This document shows, piece by piece, positions 1 through 12,054 of a stretch of DNA of 64,000 bases (position 1 is the stretch's first letter; the number at the start of each line of letters is the position of its first letter). The stretch is from Orobanche coerulescens (Eukaryota > Streptophyta > Magnoliopsida > Lamiales > Orobanchaceae), in the NCBI GenBank assembly GCA_033398695.1, contig CM065809.1, forward strand, positions 172,102,501-172,166,500. Direction: 5' to 3'. Both the position numbers and the translations under genes were made by a program. The notes under the pieces were generated by a model. The model saw only the letters and a list, made by a program, of their open reading frames with translations, was not told the origin of the DNA and made no database searches.

Positions 1-942
1 GCATTGGATGTCAAGAACTTAGAGCGTCGTACCGGACACTTCGACCTAGCCCACCTCTCTGGCCCAATTTCAGAAAGGCGCCCGTGAGCCTCATTAGGGC
101 TTTCAATATGTAGTTTCGAAAAGTAGTTTTCAAAAACTTCTTCACGATGCGTGTAGGCAGTAGTTCTAAAGAGTCCTATAGCATGCGCACCGTAGGAGGT
201 CAGATTTTTTGCAAGATGGTGATAACACAACCCATGGAATGCATTCGGATAGACGGCTCGAACAGCATTCTGAATGCTCTTATGTTGGTCACTCATAATC
301 AGTAAATCTTCCATCGGATTGTAGCATCTGCGCAGGTTATACAGAAAATAAGTCCATGACTCGTCGTTCTCTATCGGACCGAGACCAACTGCAAGAGGAA
401 ATACTTGCTCGTTCCCGTCAAATGTGACGGCCGCAATAGAGTTCATTTATTCCTTTCCTTCAGGTGTGTCCCTTCAACTATAATCACCGGTCGAAGGCAC
501 GTATCAAATGCCTAATACTCTGTCCGAGTGCAACGAACATGTGGCAAAACACTCCCTCACGAGTCGTCTGCAAATCATAAATTGTCCCTGGATTATGCTG
601 TTTTAACAAATACAGATAAGATGGGAGCCTCTGATACGACTCATCAAAGCCGCCATATGTATTCTCAATCGCTATATTCCTCGTCCGGAGAGCAAAACTG
701 TATAGCATGTCAATGTCGTACTCCCTACACATCTCTGCAATCATCTCCTTTGGCTTCAAAGTAACCCCCTCACCGGTTAATCTTTTAGCGACCGATCGTG
801 CGGCAACACGATTCAAATCAGGGTGACAGCTGTGCTCCAAGGTCAACTTAGTAATTCTCCAAATAGTTGCACCCTCAATAGCACACAACCTAAACTGTCA
901 ATTTTTTCGCCCACTCTTACAGACAAACATTATACGTTTATC
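1..942 (-). pseudogene. MULE-A transposase, N-terminal and catalytic part (inverted fragment)
   Basis: This is the reverse-strand counterpart of the MULE-B transposase between about 32688 and 33653 and aligns with it nearly base for base. The longest open piece (888 down to 484) covers the region before the first catalytic residue. The DDE motif read as VDGTYLKG in MULE-B is VEGTHLKE here, so the first catalytic Asp is Glu, and a stop follows four codons later. The segment ends near 942, where the next bases match the transposase C-terminus in the opposite orientation. The gene is therefore broken by an inversion as well as by point changes. It cannot encode a working transposase. Confidence 0.85.
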
Positions 943-944
943 GC

Positions 945-1303
945 CTACATCACATCCTTGACATAATTGCTTATTGTAACAAGCGTGTCGGCAATGGTTT
1001 GTCCGTGTATGATTTTGTCAGTCGTTATTTCAAGCAACAAGGTCGTAGAGAGACTTATAAGGAGCATATTAATCCTATACCACATCCTGATGAGTGGAAT
1101 GTCCCACCGGAGATCTCATCCATCGTTTGTGTACCTCCAGAGGGGGTACGACAAGCGGCCGACCAAGGATGAGTCGTGTACGGTCCGTTGTTGAAAATTT
1201 GCCTGCAGGTGGACGGCCTCAGGTGTGCGGTAGGTGTAAAGGAACCGGCCACAATAGAAAATATTTCAAAGCATTCATTCCCATAGGTGGTGTGGATTTG
1301 ACG
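945..1303 (+). pseudogene. MULE-A transposase C-terminal exon with degenerate zinc knuckle
   Basis: The + strand matches the last exon of the MULE-B transposase (31845 down to about 31505), including the GLSVYDFVSRYF-like stretch and a zinc knuckle. One base is missing near 1150 (ACAAGCGGCC against ACAAGTCGGCC in MULE-B), which shifts the frame. In the CX2CX4HX4C knuckle the last Cys is Phe. This orientation is the one expected for MULE-A as a whole, whose ULP-like gene is on the minus strand. So the preceding 942 bases are the inverted part. The match stops at 1303, where a gypsy LTR fragment begins. Confidence 0.82.
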
Positions 1304-1882
1304 TACATAACTGTCGAGCACTACCGGCTGTAACTCGGCCAGTGCCGGCCTGGGCCCAGATTGCCCGGCCATGACTCGGCCGGTGCCAACTCCGATGGCC
1401 CGAACGATCCCAAAACCCGAACCTGAATACGAATCGAAGATACGGTTATGAAGTACTCGCAAAGACGAATTCGAGCACTAAGAGAACACACGATTCCGAC
1501 CACCCGAAGGCTCGAAATTCGACAACGGAAAGTAATTACCCCAAACTTTGGGAAATTACGAAAATGGCCCAAAAAAGTCCGAAATACACGATACACGATC
1601 GAAACACCAAGCCAAAGATCGCAACATGAGTAATAACATTAAATGAACTTACGAGAAGCTCGAAACAACAGTTTCGGACTAGATTCGCAAGAATCGAACT
1701 CAAGTGCGGAAAAACCGCTCAAAAACACGAAACTCAATAAAACGATACCGAAAAGAACTCGGAAGACAAGAAGTACAGAATTAATCATTCTCGGAATGAC
1801 GAAACGGTCATGAGAGAGTCGTCAAAACGGGCTTTCTCCGAAAAAAAATAAATTACCGGAAATCGAAATTACGGGTATTACA
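1304..1882 (-). repeat. Gypsy-2 3' LTR, U3-side fragment
   Basis: The fragment ends in GGGTATTACA and is followed by a purine tract on the minus strand, matching the LTR end/PPT arrangement of gypsy-1 (9282/9283). The rest of the LTR (R, U5) is absent. Its first bases (CGTACATAAC) look like a damaged copy of the palindrome GTTACGTACGTAAC found in the partner LTR near 6727-6792. Confidence 0.6.
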
Positions 1883-4430
1883 CACTACCCTCCTTAAAAG
1901 AAGTTTCGTCCTGAAACTTAAAACAAGTAGGGAGAAGCAATATCCCGCCGGGAGAACTCAATGAGATACACAAGAAACGCATAACTTACGCCCATCGGCG
2001 AAACGTTACAAGCAACGCAAAGGAATATATGGCGTGAAAACAAGCTCCACGACGACCAACACAACGCCACCGGTAGAGACATAATAAAACCCACAAGTGA
2101 CAAGCGTCATCGAACAGATAATAAAATCGAGTCGATTATCCGAACAATCAGAAAATACAAAGTACCTATTACAAGGAAACACGCACAGTCGAGAAAACAG
2201 AAAGTAAACACAAAACGATCCACAAGGGCAATGACAAACAATTCGGACTACGTCGAAATCTTCAAAAAGCATACTAGGCATCTCCGTGCCATTTCGGAGC
2301 CGAGACGCAACCTCGATCCCCCAAATCTCTCAGATACCGTCTCGCAATACATGGCTCGGTGACCCACCTGGCCACATTCGAAACAGCTGACTAACGGTGA
2401 ACGACAATTCTTCGCAGTACGAGATCAGGCAACAACAGTCAGACAACCCCGATCGAACAACAACGACCGAACAACAACGATCGAATAATAATGATCGAAC
2501 AACAACGATCAAATAACAATGATCGAACAACAACGATCGAAAAACAATGATTGAGTGGCAACGGTCGAATAATGACTCCGTAGTCCACACTTCAACTCAA
2601 GACATTAAAGAGCTGGTAGAAACTAAAAGATGTTAATTTCGAACAAGGTTCACAAGAATCGAACCGAACTCGGAAAAGTCACAATGATAAATAGATCGAT
2701 CCGAAACAAGGTCACAACCCGTTCGAACGATGACAACCGAGATACCAAACAAGTTCAAAAAATATCAACAAACACGAGCAAGTCGATAGAATTTAGAAGG
2801 AGAAAATGCAGAAGTCAAAAATAGTACGGGTATTACATTCGACCTCTTATAAAAGAAATGTCGTCCCCGCAAATCATAACAACGGAAGCAAGGTAACAAC
2901 ACAAAAAGCAACCAACAAAAACATCTCCCATGGGCCTCTCAGAACCGATCCTGATATCTGTGCTAAAGCGCGAACTCCGGAGGTCTCGGTAACCAATTCG
3001 CAAAACTGAATTTTGTGTCCCTCGAGTCCGCACTTGAAAAACGTTACTGACGAGAAGGACAATTTACACGTATATGCTCCCGGCACAATACGTTTGAAGC
3101 ACCTCGGCTCGGCATACCGAAAATACAACTACTAGGTACAATGGAATATATAACATCGCAAAACAACAAACCGGAGATGCCAACTAAGCACAACATAAAA
3201 TCATGACACGCAACACATACGATGATTATTATCATAAAGCAACACACATATCAACGTCACAGCAACGACGACACCGTTCGGCGATCTCAACGGCCCGAAC
3301 GATAACCAGCACATAATCACAAAACATCATGAACAATCACACATTTACACAAACGTACAAACCTAAGCTTTAACAGCTCGCACATGTGCGATAGCACGCA
3401 AATCACCACGAAATGACAACGTTAAAGATCAACCTCACACCTATCACCGAGGGCTAATACAACAATTACGTGGCGAACGACTCAGCGCTCACACCACCAA
3501 TTCAATCACAACTCGGGGGTTAACACCCTAACTAAAGTGCGAACATTATACATACATTCCCGCACTGCAAACAGGAACGAAAGGTTTTAAAAATGAAACC
3601 CACCTTTGAAAAAAAATGATTTTGGAAACACTAGTTGATCTTGAGTATCATCTTTCGAAAAGTTGAACAAACATTATTCTCAAGACTTTGAAAACCATCA
3701 TGCGTTTGATAAAAAATGAGGACACTTTCTTTTAGCGAAAAACTTTCAGAAATATTCGACCCTTGGGTCTAAGCAACTGCATTTGAAAATATCTCAAAAT
3801 ATTTTTGGTCCTCAACTGGAATTTTTTTGAAATGTATTGCGGCATTAGAAAGCACCTTGAAAACACCGCAAGAAAATAATTCATTTTAAAAATACGTCTC
3901 GAAATTTAATTTTCTAAGATACTCAAGGTTTTCAAAAATTCAATAGGCCAGAATGCCCAAAACTCACAAAAATTCTTTATCAAACCGTCATAAAACATTC
4001 AAGGCCAAAATGCCAAAACTCGATTTAGGGAATCGATTTCACAATTAGAACTCGCTTGCAAAATATGAAAGTCATTTTTAAAGGACACACGCAATGATAA
4101 AATACGTCAGAATACATTAGCAGCGACACCGCCCCTCATACAAATAAAAGATGAGAGTCAAATACCCACACATCACGAAATCAAAATCCACAGAATGATT
4201 CAATCACTTAACGAATAATCATACGAGTAACTCGCATCAGACGAGGCACAAACACAAAGAAGGGAGACTTACATCCATAGGTCGCATGAAGATGATGGCT
4301 GCACCTCGATACTAATCACGACCGACACCTCATACGACGCATCGCGACATGACTCAGTGAGACAAAATCTGACACGACAAGACCCAACAACACAAAACTC
4401 GACCTGACAGCCTAGGTTTCCGCAACCTAA
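1883..4430 (-). other. Gypsy-2 internal region, non-coding, with a second LTR-like end
   Basis: No gag or pol similarity is visible in any frame. A second LTR-end signal (ACGGGTATTACA plus polypurine-like tract) ends at 2837. The roughly 200 bases before it resemble those before 1882, so a second, degenerate LTR edge lies inside. A short tandem array built on GATCGAACAACAAC covers about 2445-2565. The remainder is AC-rich spacer sequence. Confidence 0.5.
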
Positions 4431-4442
4431 GATCTGATACCA
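4431..4442 (-). other. Gypsy-2 primer binding site (tRNA-iMet type)
   Basis: The minus strand reads TGGTATCAGATC, one base off the plant initiator-Met primer site TGGTATCAGAGC. It lies five bases from the LTR start at 4448, the same spacing as in gypsy-1. Confidence 0.7.
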
Positions 4443-4447
4443 TATTC

Positions 4448-6811
4448 TGTAACACCCCCAAACCACTCGGGAATATTATAGTGCCGTAGACCCTCTCCAT
4501 GAGGATCTACCAGGCTAAATACAGAAACACCACAATACAATACAATACAATACATACCGACATGGGTAATTAACGGATCATTAGACCGATTTGGTCTTTT
4601 ACCATAACATACACATCAACCATACATTATTCTTTCTCGTAACTCATACCCACACAGGGGTTAACATAAATCAACGTTCCCGCATAAGGGAAAATAAACA
4701 CAACGGAAGGACAAAACAAGACAACACCAAATACTCAACACCGGTCTTCATGTGATTAGTATCGCCGTTGTCTATCATCCTTCGTAACGATCCTGTGAAT
4801 TGCTCCCCAGCAACCTGCAAGTACTTGGAAGCAAAACAGACATCCACCCCCCGAATACTCGAGGGTTAGCAAAACTCCACTGTTTTGCTAGTGCAAGTAT
4901 AAATACAAGGACGAGCCATACATATCATACTCCAAGAACATAGAAATCGTGAATATACTTCCCGAGATAATTCAATTGATCAAAACAGTTTGAATTACGA
5001 AAGATAAGAATAAAACCATTTTACATCTTACAAAACATTTTACGATCTCGGGAGTTTTTGAAAACATTTGGGGTTTAAGAAGTCTCAAGCCTTTCGAACA
5101 CTTAGGGACACAGCCCAAAATCATTTATTTCAAAATACGATTCCGATAACAAAATACAGGGTTCACAGCCCAAATCATCCACTTCACATGCTTGCAAGAA
5201 TGACCCGACGGAAACTACATCATGCCAAACATTAACATGACAACAGTCTCACAGAACGACATCAGAGAGCACAACTTTGCAACTTAACCATACGGTCGAA
5301 CTCGACACACCACAGAGCAACCACTGGACTCACGTACCCATACCAAATTATCACAGCCAAGGGACGAATCACACACAACACATTTACTAGTTTCATTCCA
5401 GCCAAGTACAATACCATTTGGACTGCCATTCTAATCAGACGAAATATGTGCCAAAAATCACAGTTCTCCAACAAAACATTTCAAAGTTAACCGTTGGTAC
5501 GAGACTCACGGCCGCCGTACCCCTCAGATCCCCGTCGGACATCCCTGGGTGGTTAACCCTAGTTCGTGATACGCACACTCACGACAATACGTATCCCTAG
5601 AGGTCCTGTCAGACCGTCCCTAGGTGAACATACACATATCATTCACAACGCCACAGGAAGTCATAATTCGAATACTAGAATATGCATACAAATGCTAGGT
5701 ACTTCGCTAGAATGGCCACTTTAGTCGACGTATACTCACAACTAATGTCACACAATCACAAGAAATTACCAATACCAAACAACACCAAGCGCCACAACCT
5801 TGTTACGAAGGAATAACAACAAATATCACAAAACGTCCCATATTCGCCGAACAATTACACATATCTGTACACAATCCTCGGTAAATAATTTCGATCTACT
5901 AACATCACTAAATATGATCAACATCTTCCAACATATGAAACTAACGCACATATTCCGAAATCACATTAATCTACGAAGCATACGAGTTATCTTTTGAAAG
6001 ACAACAATTATCGAGAACATACTGATCCTTTTAAAAGTTCATTAAAACATTCAAATTGTAATTTGATTCCAATATTAACGAATACGTCTACGAAACACGA
6101 AATGTATAGGCAAGATACTTGCCTCGAAATCGGCACGCAAGTATTCCGACGAACACGGCTCAACCGGGAAGCTTCAAAATGCTCGATGCTATCGAAAAGG
6201 AAGATGACGATGAACGAAAGGGTTCAACACGATTTCTTCACAAGAAACTCGACTTTAACATCAAATAATTAATAAATCAACGATCATACGAGGAAGAATA
6301 ATCGTAGAACGTCCGAAAACCCCACTATGACATTCTATCGGACACCTTCAAGGCCGATTAGGAATTCAACAAAACAACGAATCCTTGCCAATTAGACCAT
6401 GGAACAACAAGGAAATTGGTATAATACAACTTAATAATCAATAACCCATCACTAATCTAGGTTAAATCGGATTAACGGACGAAATCAAACAAAAACCCCC
6501 AATTTCCTCAAACTAGGATTTCTAGGAAATCTGACCTGATTCGCTCGATCAAAGGATGTTATAGGATGGATAATAGATGATAAGAACTCCAAGACTTCAT
6601 GGATTCATCATTTGACAACATTCCTCCATGCCTACCAAGCCTCCAGCCGCGGAAGGGAAAGAAACGAGGTGAGAAAATGGGTGAAAACCCGTCTGCAGGG
6701 CCTTAAATAGGCTGTCTGTCGGCAGAGTTACGTACGTAACCGGCCATGGCCGAGACACTGCCCAAAAATGCCGGCATCGTTACGTACGTAACCGGCCAAG
6801 GCTTATGTATG
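4448..6811 (-). repeat. Gypsy-2 5' LTR, truncated in U3
   Basis: It begins TGTAACACCC next to the primer site and runs for about 2.36 kb without reaching a ...TTACA end. It stops just past a second GTTACGTACGTAAC palindrome, where sequence homologous to MULE-B's small gene resumes. It is homologous in layout, but only weakly in sequence, to the gypsy-1 LTR. There is no coding content. Confidence 0.6.
6701..6792 (-). promoter_or_regulatory. Gypsy-2 U3: TATA box and paired 14-bp palindromes
   Basis: On the minus strand CCTATTTAAGG (6701-6711) is a plausible TATA box. Directly upstream lie two exact copies of the palindrome GTTACGTACGTAAC at 6727-6740 and 6779-6792, each followed by CCGGCCA. 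Gypsy-1 has a different palindrome array at the same place relative to its TATA box, which suggests upstream control elements. Transcription is not shown. Confidence 0.45.
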
Positions 6812-6883
6812 CAACCTCCTTCTTCTCTTTGGTGAAGGTGCTTCGATTCCTCCTAAATCGCTTTTTCGTAATCGGACGCTCAT
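6812..6883 (-). pseudogene. Remnant of first exon of the MULE small gene (MULE-A copy)
   Basis: From the ATG at 6883 the minus strand encodes about 20 codons matching the start of the 99-aa gene at 30703: the SDLGGIEAP core and the basic PKRRR stretch are kept. It is then cut by the gypsy-2 junction. The upstream flank (6884-7060) also matches the flank of the MULE-B gene, so this gene belongs to the MULE family and was not picked up by one copy only. Confidence 0.75.
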
Positions 6884-7311
6884 TTCGCGTATCTGATTTT
6901 AATGGATTTTAATTGATTGTAATTGATTAGGGTTTATAGTGAAAATGGGGGGACTACGGTTCAGGTATTTCACTCTCGGTCCAGGAAGATGGGCTTATAT
7001 TGAAAAAAGGGGGACCCACGATGGGATTTTATTATAAAATAATTTGATGCTGCCCTTTGTAGTACACATGATGGTGCACACGATGGGCACGATCGTGTGC
7101 TCCAATCGTGTGCCACGTTGGCAACCATGTGTCACGGTGTCTACGGTGTCAAATTGGCACTGTATCCCCGTGTGCACACGATGGTGCACACGGTCGTGTA
7201 CACAAGAACATCAACAATTTTCACTAATTTCTCAAATTACTCGTCAATTTAGGTGTTGTTACTTATATATGAACAAGTATTTGTTAACGATACACTTATT
7301 TAAAAAGTTAT
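6884..7311. repeat. MULE-A internal repeats, left of gypsy-1
   Basis: This is the reverse complement of MULE-B 30300-30700: flank of the small gene, then a cluster of CACGATGG/CACGATCGTG words (7065-7205), then the start of the roughly 411-bp repeat. Bases 7307-7311 (GTTAT) are the left copy of the gypsy-1 target duplication. Confidence 0.8.
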
Positions 7312-9282
7312 TGTAACACCCCAAGATATTCGAGGTATATTACAGTGTCGTGAACTACTTGGGACCCACCAGGCTAAACAACCATCATACTCATCGACTC
7401 GCAGAAACAACAAGATAACACCTCGTCATAAAGATGCAAAACGAAAATAATCCACCCGGTACAACCGATCAAACACAACACAATCATCCGATACAAACAC
7501 AATAGACAACGATACAATCCGAACGAATAAGAACTCCTAAGTACTCGAGTACTTCTATTAGTATACAAACCCATAAACGGTAAAAAGGTAAAAGATAATA
7601 AGACGCCCCTTGTGCACAATCATCACGCACGGCCATCACCGCATACTGATCCAGCGCCCGTTCGTCTCGAAGGACCTGGCCTGAAATTCATAAAACGAAT
7701 TTCCCCAAAAAGGGTCCCCAGAGGGGTTAGCAATTATGCTAGTACAAGTAACCAAATGAACAACTTACATCTTACACAAATAGTCAAAGCATGCCATAAG
7801 GAAAACTTCAGTTGAAACACACATTTTCGGAAACGCCAATATCAAAACACATTTGTGAAATACACCACAATTAACCGTGGATCCACCCCTCCGGGGACCC
7901 CTACCGAGACCCCGTCGGATCTAACCCATATTGGTTAAAAGCAAGCTTGTGGATCCACCCCTCCGTGGATCCCTACCGAGACCCCGTCGGGTCTAACCCA
8001 TAGTGAGCATACACACACACACACACACACACACAATTCTCATGCAATACTACTACGTTAAGATTGTAAGTTCATAAGGGTACTTGCCTCGATTAATAGA
8101 TGGTGACACAAACGGAAAGGAAGAGTCAAGCACAACCGCGAGGAATCGTCGAAACCAAACCTAACGATTCGAAGAATACAATCACAAACACTTCTAGACG
8201 ATTACGGAAATGGAATACTCCCGAAAACCCACCTACGATTCATGTATATTCGAATAAAGATGACAACGAGGGCGGACCACAACCAAACCCTCTCGATTTC
8301 GCAAAACCACGAAAATATACCATGAATCCGTAGGAAAACTAATGATATCAACAAGATTTATCATATTCAACATGAATCTATCAACCGTATGGAACAAATC
8401 GAAGAAAAACCCAAAACCCCCAATTTACTCAAAAGTGGGGTTCTAAGAAGATTTGCTTAGGATGAAAGATTCGTGTTAATGTTGTTATTATACACCAAGA
8501 ACTCAAGGAAGATGATGGTTGAGATGATTGGAGAAAGAAATCGCCCCAAAATCGCCAAAGCCGCGGAGGAAGGAGAAGAAATGAGAAAAGACGTACATCC
8601 GGGTCAACTCCCTAGTTTATATAGCCAGGGAGTGTTAGCGCGCACTAATCCTCAGAAGTTAGCGTGCGCTAACAGGACAAAACTCCAGTCCAGAAGTTAA
8701 CGTCCCAGTCCAGTAACCAGATTTCTGGCCGTTAGCGTGCGCTACCCGAAACGTAGCGTGCGCTACCCGAAACGTAGCGTGTGCTATCGATCAACCGTAG
8801 CGCTATCAATCAGCCGTCAGCCGAGTCCAAAAGTGAACTGCCCAGTACTCACCTGACCCCGTTAGCGCGCGCTATCGATCAACCGTAGCGTGCGCTAAAA
8901 GCATATCGGTAGCGCGCGCTATCGGCCATAGCGTGCGCTACCTGGGCACCTGTCCGAGTCCAGTGGCAAACTGTCCAAGATCGACAGATTTCATGAAGGC
9001 AGCGCTTAGCGCTATAAAGTAACATTAGCGCGCATTAGGCACAGGGTAACAACGGTCCGAAACACCAAAACACGAACGAAGCATCAAACGGAACAACACA
9101 ATACGTATGATAGTATACAATGGATCTACGGCAACCCCGTACGGCGGTTCCGAACAACAATTACGAGAATCAGATCAATAGATGACGGGAGAAATACACT
9201 GAAAAAATATACGAGTGTCGCTACAAACGAGAAATACACTAAAAAATGAAAATACCGGGAAAAGAAAAATGTGGATATTACA
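7312..9282 (-). repeat. Gypsy-1 3' LTR (1971 bp)
   Basis: It pairs with 14188-16108. In + coordinates it holds two tandem copies of a GGATCCACCCCTC-type unit (about 7876-8005), an (AC)n run (about 8010-8033), a stretch of about 100 bases missing from the other LTR (about 8079-8180), a TATA box and an array of 12-bp palindromes. Reading frames in it are chance products. Confidence 0.92.
8616..9045 (-). promoter_or_regulatory. Gypsy-1 U3 of 3' LTR: TATA box plus TAGCGCGCGCTA palindrome array
   Basis: CTATATAAA (minus strand, 8616-8624) is a good plant TATA box. Upstream of it (8630-9045) the 12-bp palindrome TAGCGCGCGCTA and its variant TAGCGTGCGCTA recur about ten times, separated by short CGATCAACCG- or GGCCA-type spacers. 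The position upstream of TATA fits an enhancer or repressor site array. The binding protein is unknown. Confidence 0.6.
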
Positions 9283-9294
9283 TTCTACCCCTCT
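9283..9294 (-). other. Gypsy-1 polypurine tract
   Basis: The minus strand reads AGAGGGGTAGAA directly against the 3' LTR. The stop codon of the polyprotein (9285-9287) lies inside it, so coding ends exactly at the tract. Confidence 0.8.
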
Positions 9295-10597
9295 AAAAAT
9301 AAGTTTCGTCCCGAAACATAAGAAACAAACAACTCGGTGTACCTAGCACGCATGCTACCCTCGGTTTCCCAAGTTGCCTCCTCGACACCATGCCTCGACC
9401 ACTGCACCTTGACCAAAGGGATGGTCTTATGCCTCAGTCGCTTCTCAAGATGCTCCAAAATTTTTAAAGGACGCTCCTCAAAAGTAATATCCTCAGCGAC
9501 ATCAATCTCACCATAATCGATGACGTGACTAAGATCTCGGACATATTCCTCAGTTGGGAAACATGAAAAATGCTATGAACATGCCTCAGGGTCGGGGGTA
9601 ACGCCAAACGGTATGCCAACTCACCGACTCGCTCGAGAATCTCGAAGGGTCCAATAAATCTCGGACTCAACTTCCCCTTTTTCCCGAAACGGAAAACTCC
9701 TCTCGTCGGTGACACCTTTAGCAAAACGTGGTCTCCCACCTCGAATTCCAAAGGTCGACGACGGACATCGGTATATGACTTTTGTCGACTCTGGGCAGTC
9801 AACATCCGTTCCCGAATTAATTCTATCTTCCACCTTGTCTCCAGAACGATATCCGGCTCGGTCCCAACCATATCGGATGCCTCATTCCAAAAAATCGGTG
9901 ATCGACAACGTCGTCCATAAAGTGCCTCATACGGTGCCATCCGAATCGACTCGTGCCAACTATTGTTGTACGTGAATTCAATCAATGGCAAATGCTCCTC
10001 CCAGTCTCTACTCCAATCGAGAGCACAAGCACGCAATATATCCTCGAACGTCTGGATAGTGCGTTCCGACTGTCCATCTGATTGAGGATGAAAAGAGGTA
10101 CTCAAACGCAAACGAGTACCCAACGCTTTATGCACCGCCTGCCAAAAATGCGATACAAAATGGCCATCACGATCCGAAACAATAGACTTCGGAGTACCGT
10201 GAAGCCTCACAACCTGCGCGACAAACACACGAGCCAACTTCTCCGGGGCCCAAGTGTCCTTGATGCCCAGAAAATGTGCCGACTTGGTCAGACGATCAAC
10301 AATCACCCATACCATATTCATGCCCGACCTCGATCTCTGCAAAATCGTAATGAAATCCATCGATATTTCTTCCCATTTCCATTCCGGAATAGGAAGTGAC
10401 TGCAATAACCCGATGGGTCGCTGATGCTCGATTTTGACCTGCTAACAAGTCAAACATCTTGCTGCAAACTGTGCGACCTCCTCATTCATATCATTCCACC
10501 ATAAATTCCTTCTCAGGTACTTGTACATCTTACTCGAACCAGGATGAACGGAGTAAGGTGTAGCATGGGCCTCACGCAAAATACTCTGTCTCAACTC
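9285..10597 (-). pseudogene. Gypsy-1 integrase with C-terminal chromodomain
   Basis: The catalytic core is open from 10405 to 9464. The first Asp is in SMDFI, the second in VSDRDGHF, and the Glu in QSDGQSERTIQ. The GPFEIL-type motif follows near 9650. Upstream the zinc-binding part is cut by a TAG near 10442 where relatives have CAG (CLTC-stop-QVKIEH). A missing base near 9548 shifts the frame. After it the reading frame continues through a chromodomain (KTIPLVKVQW and EEATWE motifs) to the stop at 9285. The family inserts cDNA into the genome, and chromodomains steer insertion toward certain chromatin marks. Two lesions make this copy inactive. Confidence 0.88.
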
Positions 10598-12054
10598 TTA
10601 GTCGTTCGGTACACAAACCTGACTCTGGAATCTCAAAACACCATCCTCGTGAATCACAAACTCCGGAGACTTTCCTTTAAGAACGTTCTCTCGGATTTGA
10701 GTAATCATCGGATCCTCCAACTGCTTCAGCTTAATTTCATCGATCAAAGACGACGAAATCTCTAAAGCAAAAAGTTGCCCGATAGCTCCAGGCAACAAAA
10801 CCTCAACATCCAACTCAATAAAAACCCGCCAAAGCTCAGACTGAGACGTAAGGATGTCAAGCGTTCGCAACGCAACCGGTTTTCGACTGAAGGCGTCAGC
10901 CACGATGTTCGCCTTGCCCGGATGATAAAGGATTTCGAGGTCATAATCCTTAATCAGCTCTAACCACCTCATTTGCCTCATATTTAGCTCTCGCTGAGTA
11001 CATATGTACTTCAGACTTTTATGATCGGTAAAAATCTGGCAAGCGGAGCCAAAAAGGTAGTGACGCCAAATCTTGAGCGCAAAAACGACTGTCGCTAACT
11101 CCAAATCGTGCGTAGGGTAGTTGAGCTCGTATGGCCTCAACTGTCTCGATGCATATGCAATGGTCTTTCCGTGCTGCATCAATACGCACCCAAGACCCTG
11201 ACCCGAAGCATCACTATAAACAGCAAAACCCTCGTTGCCACACGGCAACGCTAAAATCGGGGCTGAAGTCAAACGCCTCTTCAGTTCCTCAAAACTCGAC
11301 TGCCTCTCGTCATTCCAGACGAACTTCTCGGACTTCTGGAGCAACTGTGTAAGTGGTCGAGCTAGTTTCGAGAAACCCTCGACGAAGCTACGGTAGTAGC
11401 CGGTCAAACCCAAGAAACGACGGATCTCCTTCACATTCTTGGGCGGTGCCCAATCCAACACTGCCTCAACCTTCTGTGGATCCACACGAACCCCCTCGGA
11501 TGAAATCACGTGACCTAAAAACATCACTTCCTTCATCCAGAACTCACATTTCGAGAACTTCGCATAGAGTTGCTCGGTTCTCAAAATGTCTAACACTACT
11601 CGCAAATGATGAGCATGCTCTTCCTCATTCCTCGAATAAATAAGAATATCGTCAATGAAGACGACGACACACTTATCCAAATACTCGATAAAGATTTTGT
11701 TCATCAACTGCATGAACACCGTCGGCGCATTAGTTATCCCTAAAGGCATAACTACAAACTCATAATGTCCGTATCTCGTCCGAAAAGCCGTTTTCGGCAC
11801 ATCGGACTCCCTCACCCAGAGCTGATAGTACCCCGATCTCAAATCAATCTTCGAGAATACCGTAGCTCCCTGCAACTGATTAACCAGTCATCAATCCTCG
11901 GGAAAGTATACTTGTTCTTGATGGTCACCTTGTTTAGTTCGCGATAGTCGATACACAAACGCAGTGAACCATCCTTCTTCCGCACAAACAGGACCGGTGC
12001 GCCCCAAGGCGAGGTGCTCGGTCGAACATACCCCAACTCAAGAAACTCACTAAA
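10598..12054 (-). pseudogene. Gypsy-1 reverse transcriptase and RNase H
   Basis: The RT begins near 12040 ([16 protein letters not shown] and CIDYRELN), shifts frame near 11870, and then stays open to 10598. It contains [11 protein letters not shown], the catalytic FIDDILIYS and LGHVIS. RNase H follows with [11 protein letters not shown], the YPTHDLE region and [13 protein letters not shown] at 12055 separates it from protease and a TAA at 10598 separates it from integrase. Order and motifs are typical for Ty3/gypsy. Confidence 0.9.

Larger units (their letters stand above)
1304..6811 (-). mobile_element. Gypsy-2: coding-free gypsy LTR element, broken inside both LTRs
   Basis: Read on the minus strand, it has an iMet-type primer site (4431-4442) next to a TGTAACACCC LTR start (4448) and an LTR end ...TATTACA at 1882 followed by a polypurine-like tract. 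These are the same signals as in the complete gypsy-1 element at 7312. Between the LTR parts there are only about 2.5 kb without gag or pol reading frames, so it resembles a large retrotransposon derivative. The left part holds only the U3 end of an LTR; the right part holds an LTR that stops in U3. About 0.7 kb of MULE-A is missing at the insertion point compared with MULE-B. I found no target duplication. Confidence 0.65.

Noticed and set aside
8100..8700. Frames in the gypsy-1 LTRs
   Set aside because: They lie in LTR sequence with a TATA box and palindromes, have no similarity, and are not kept in the other LTR.
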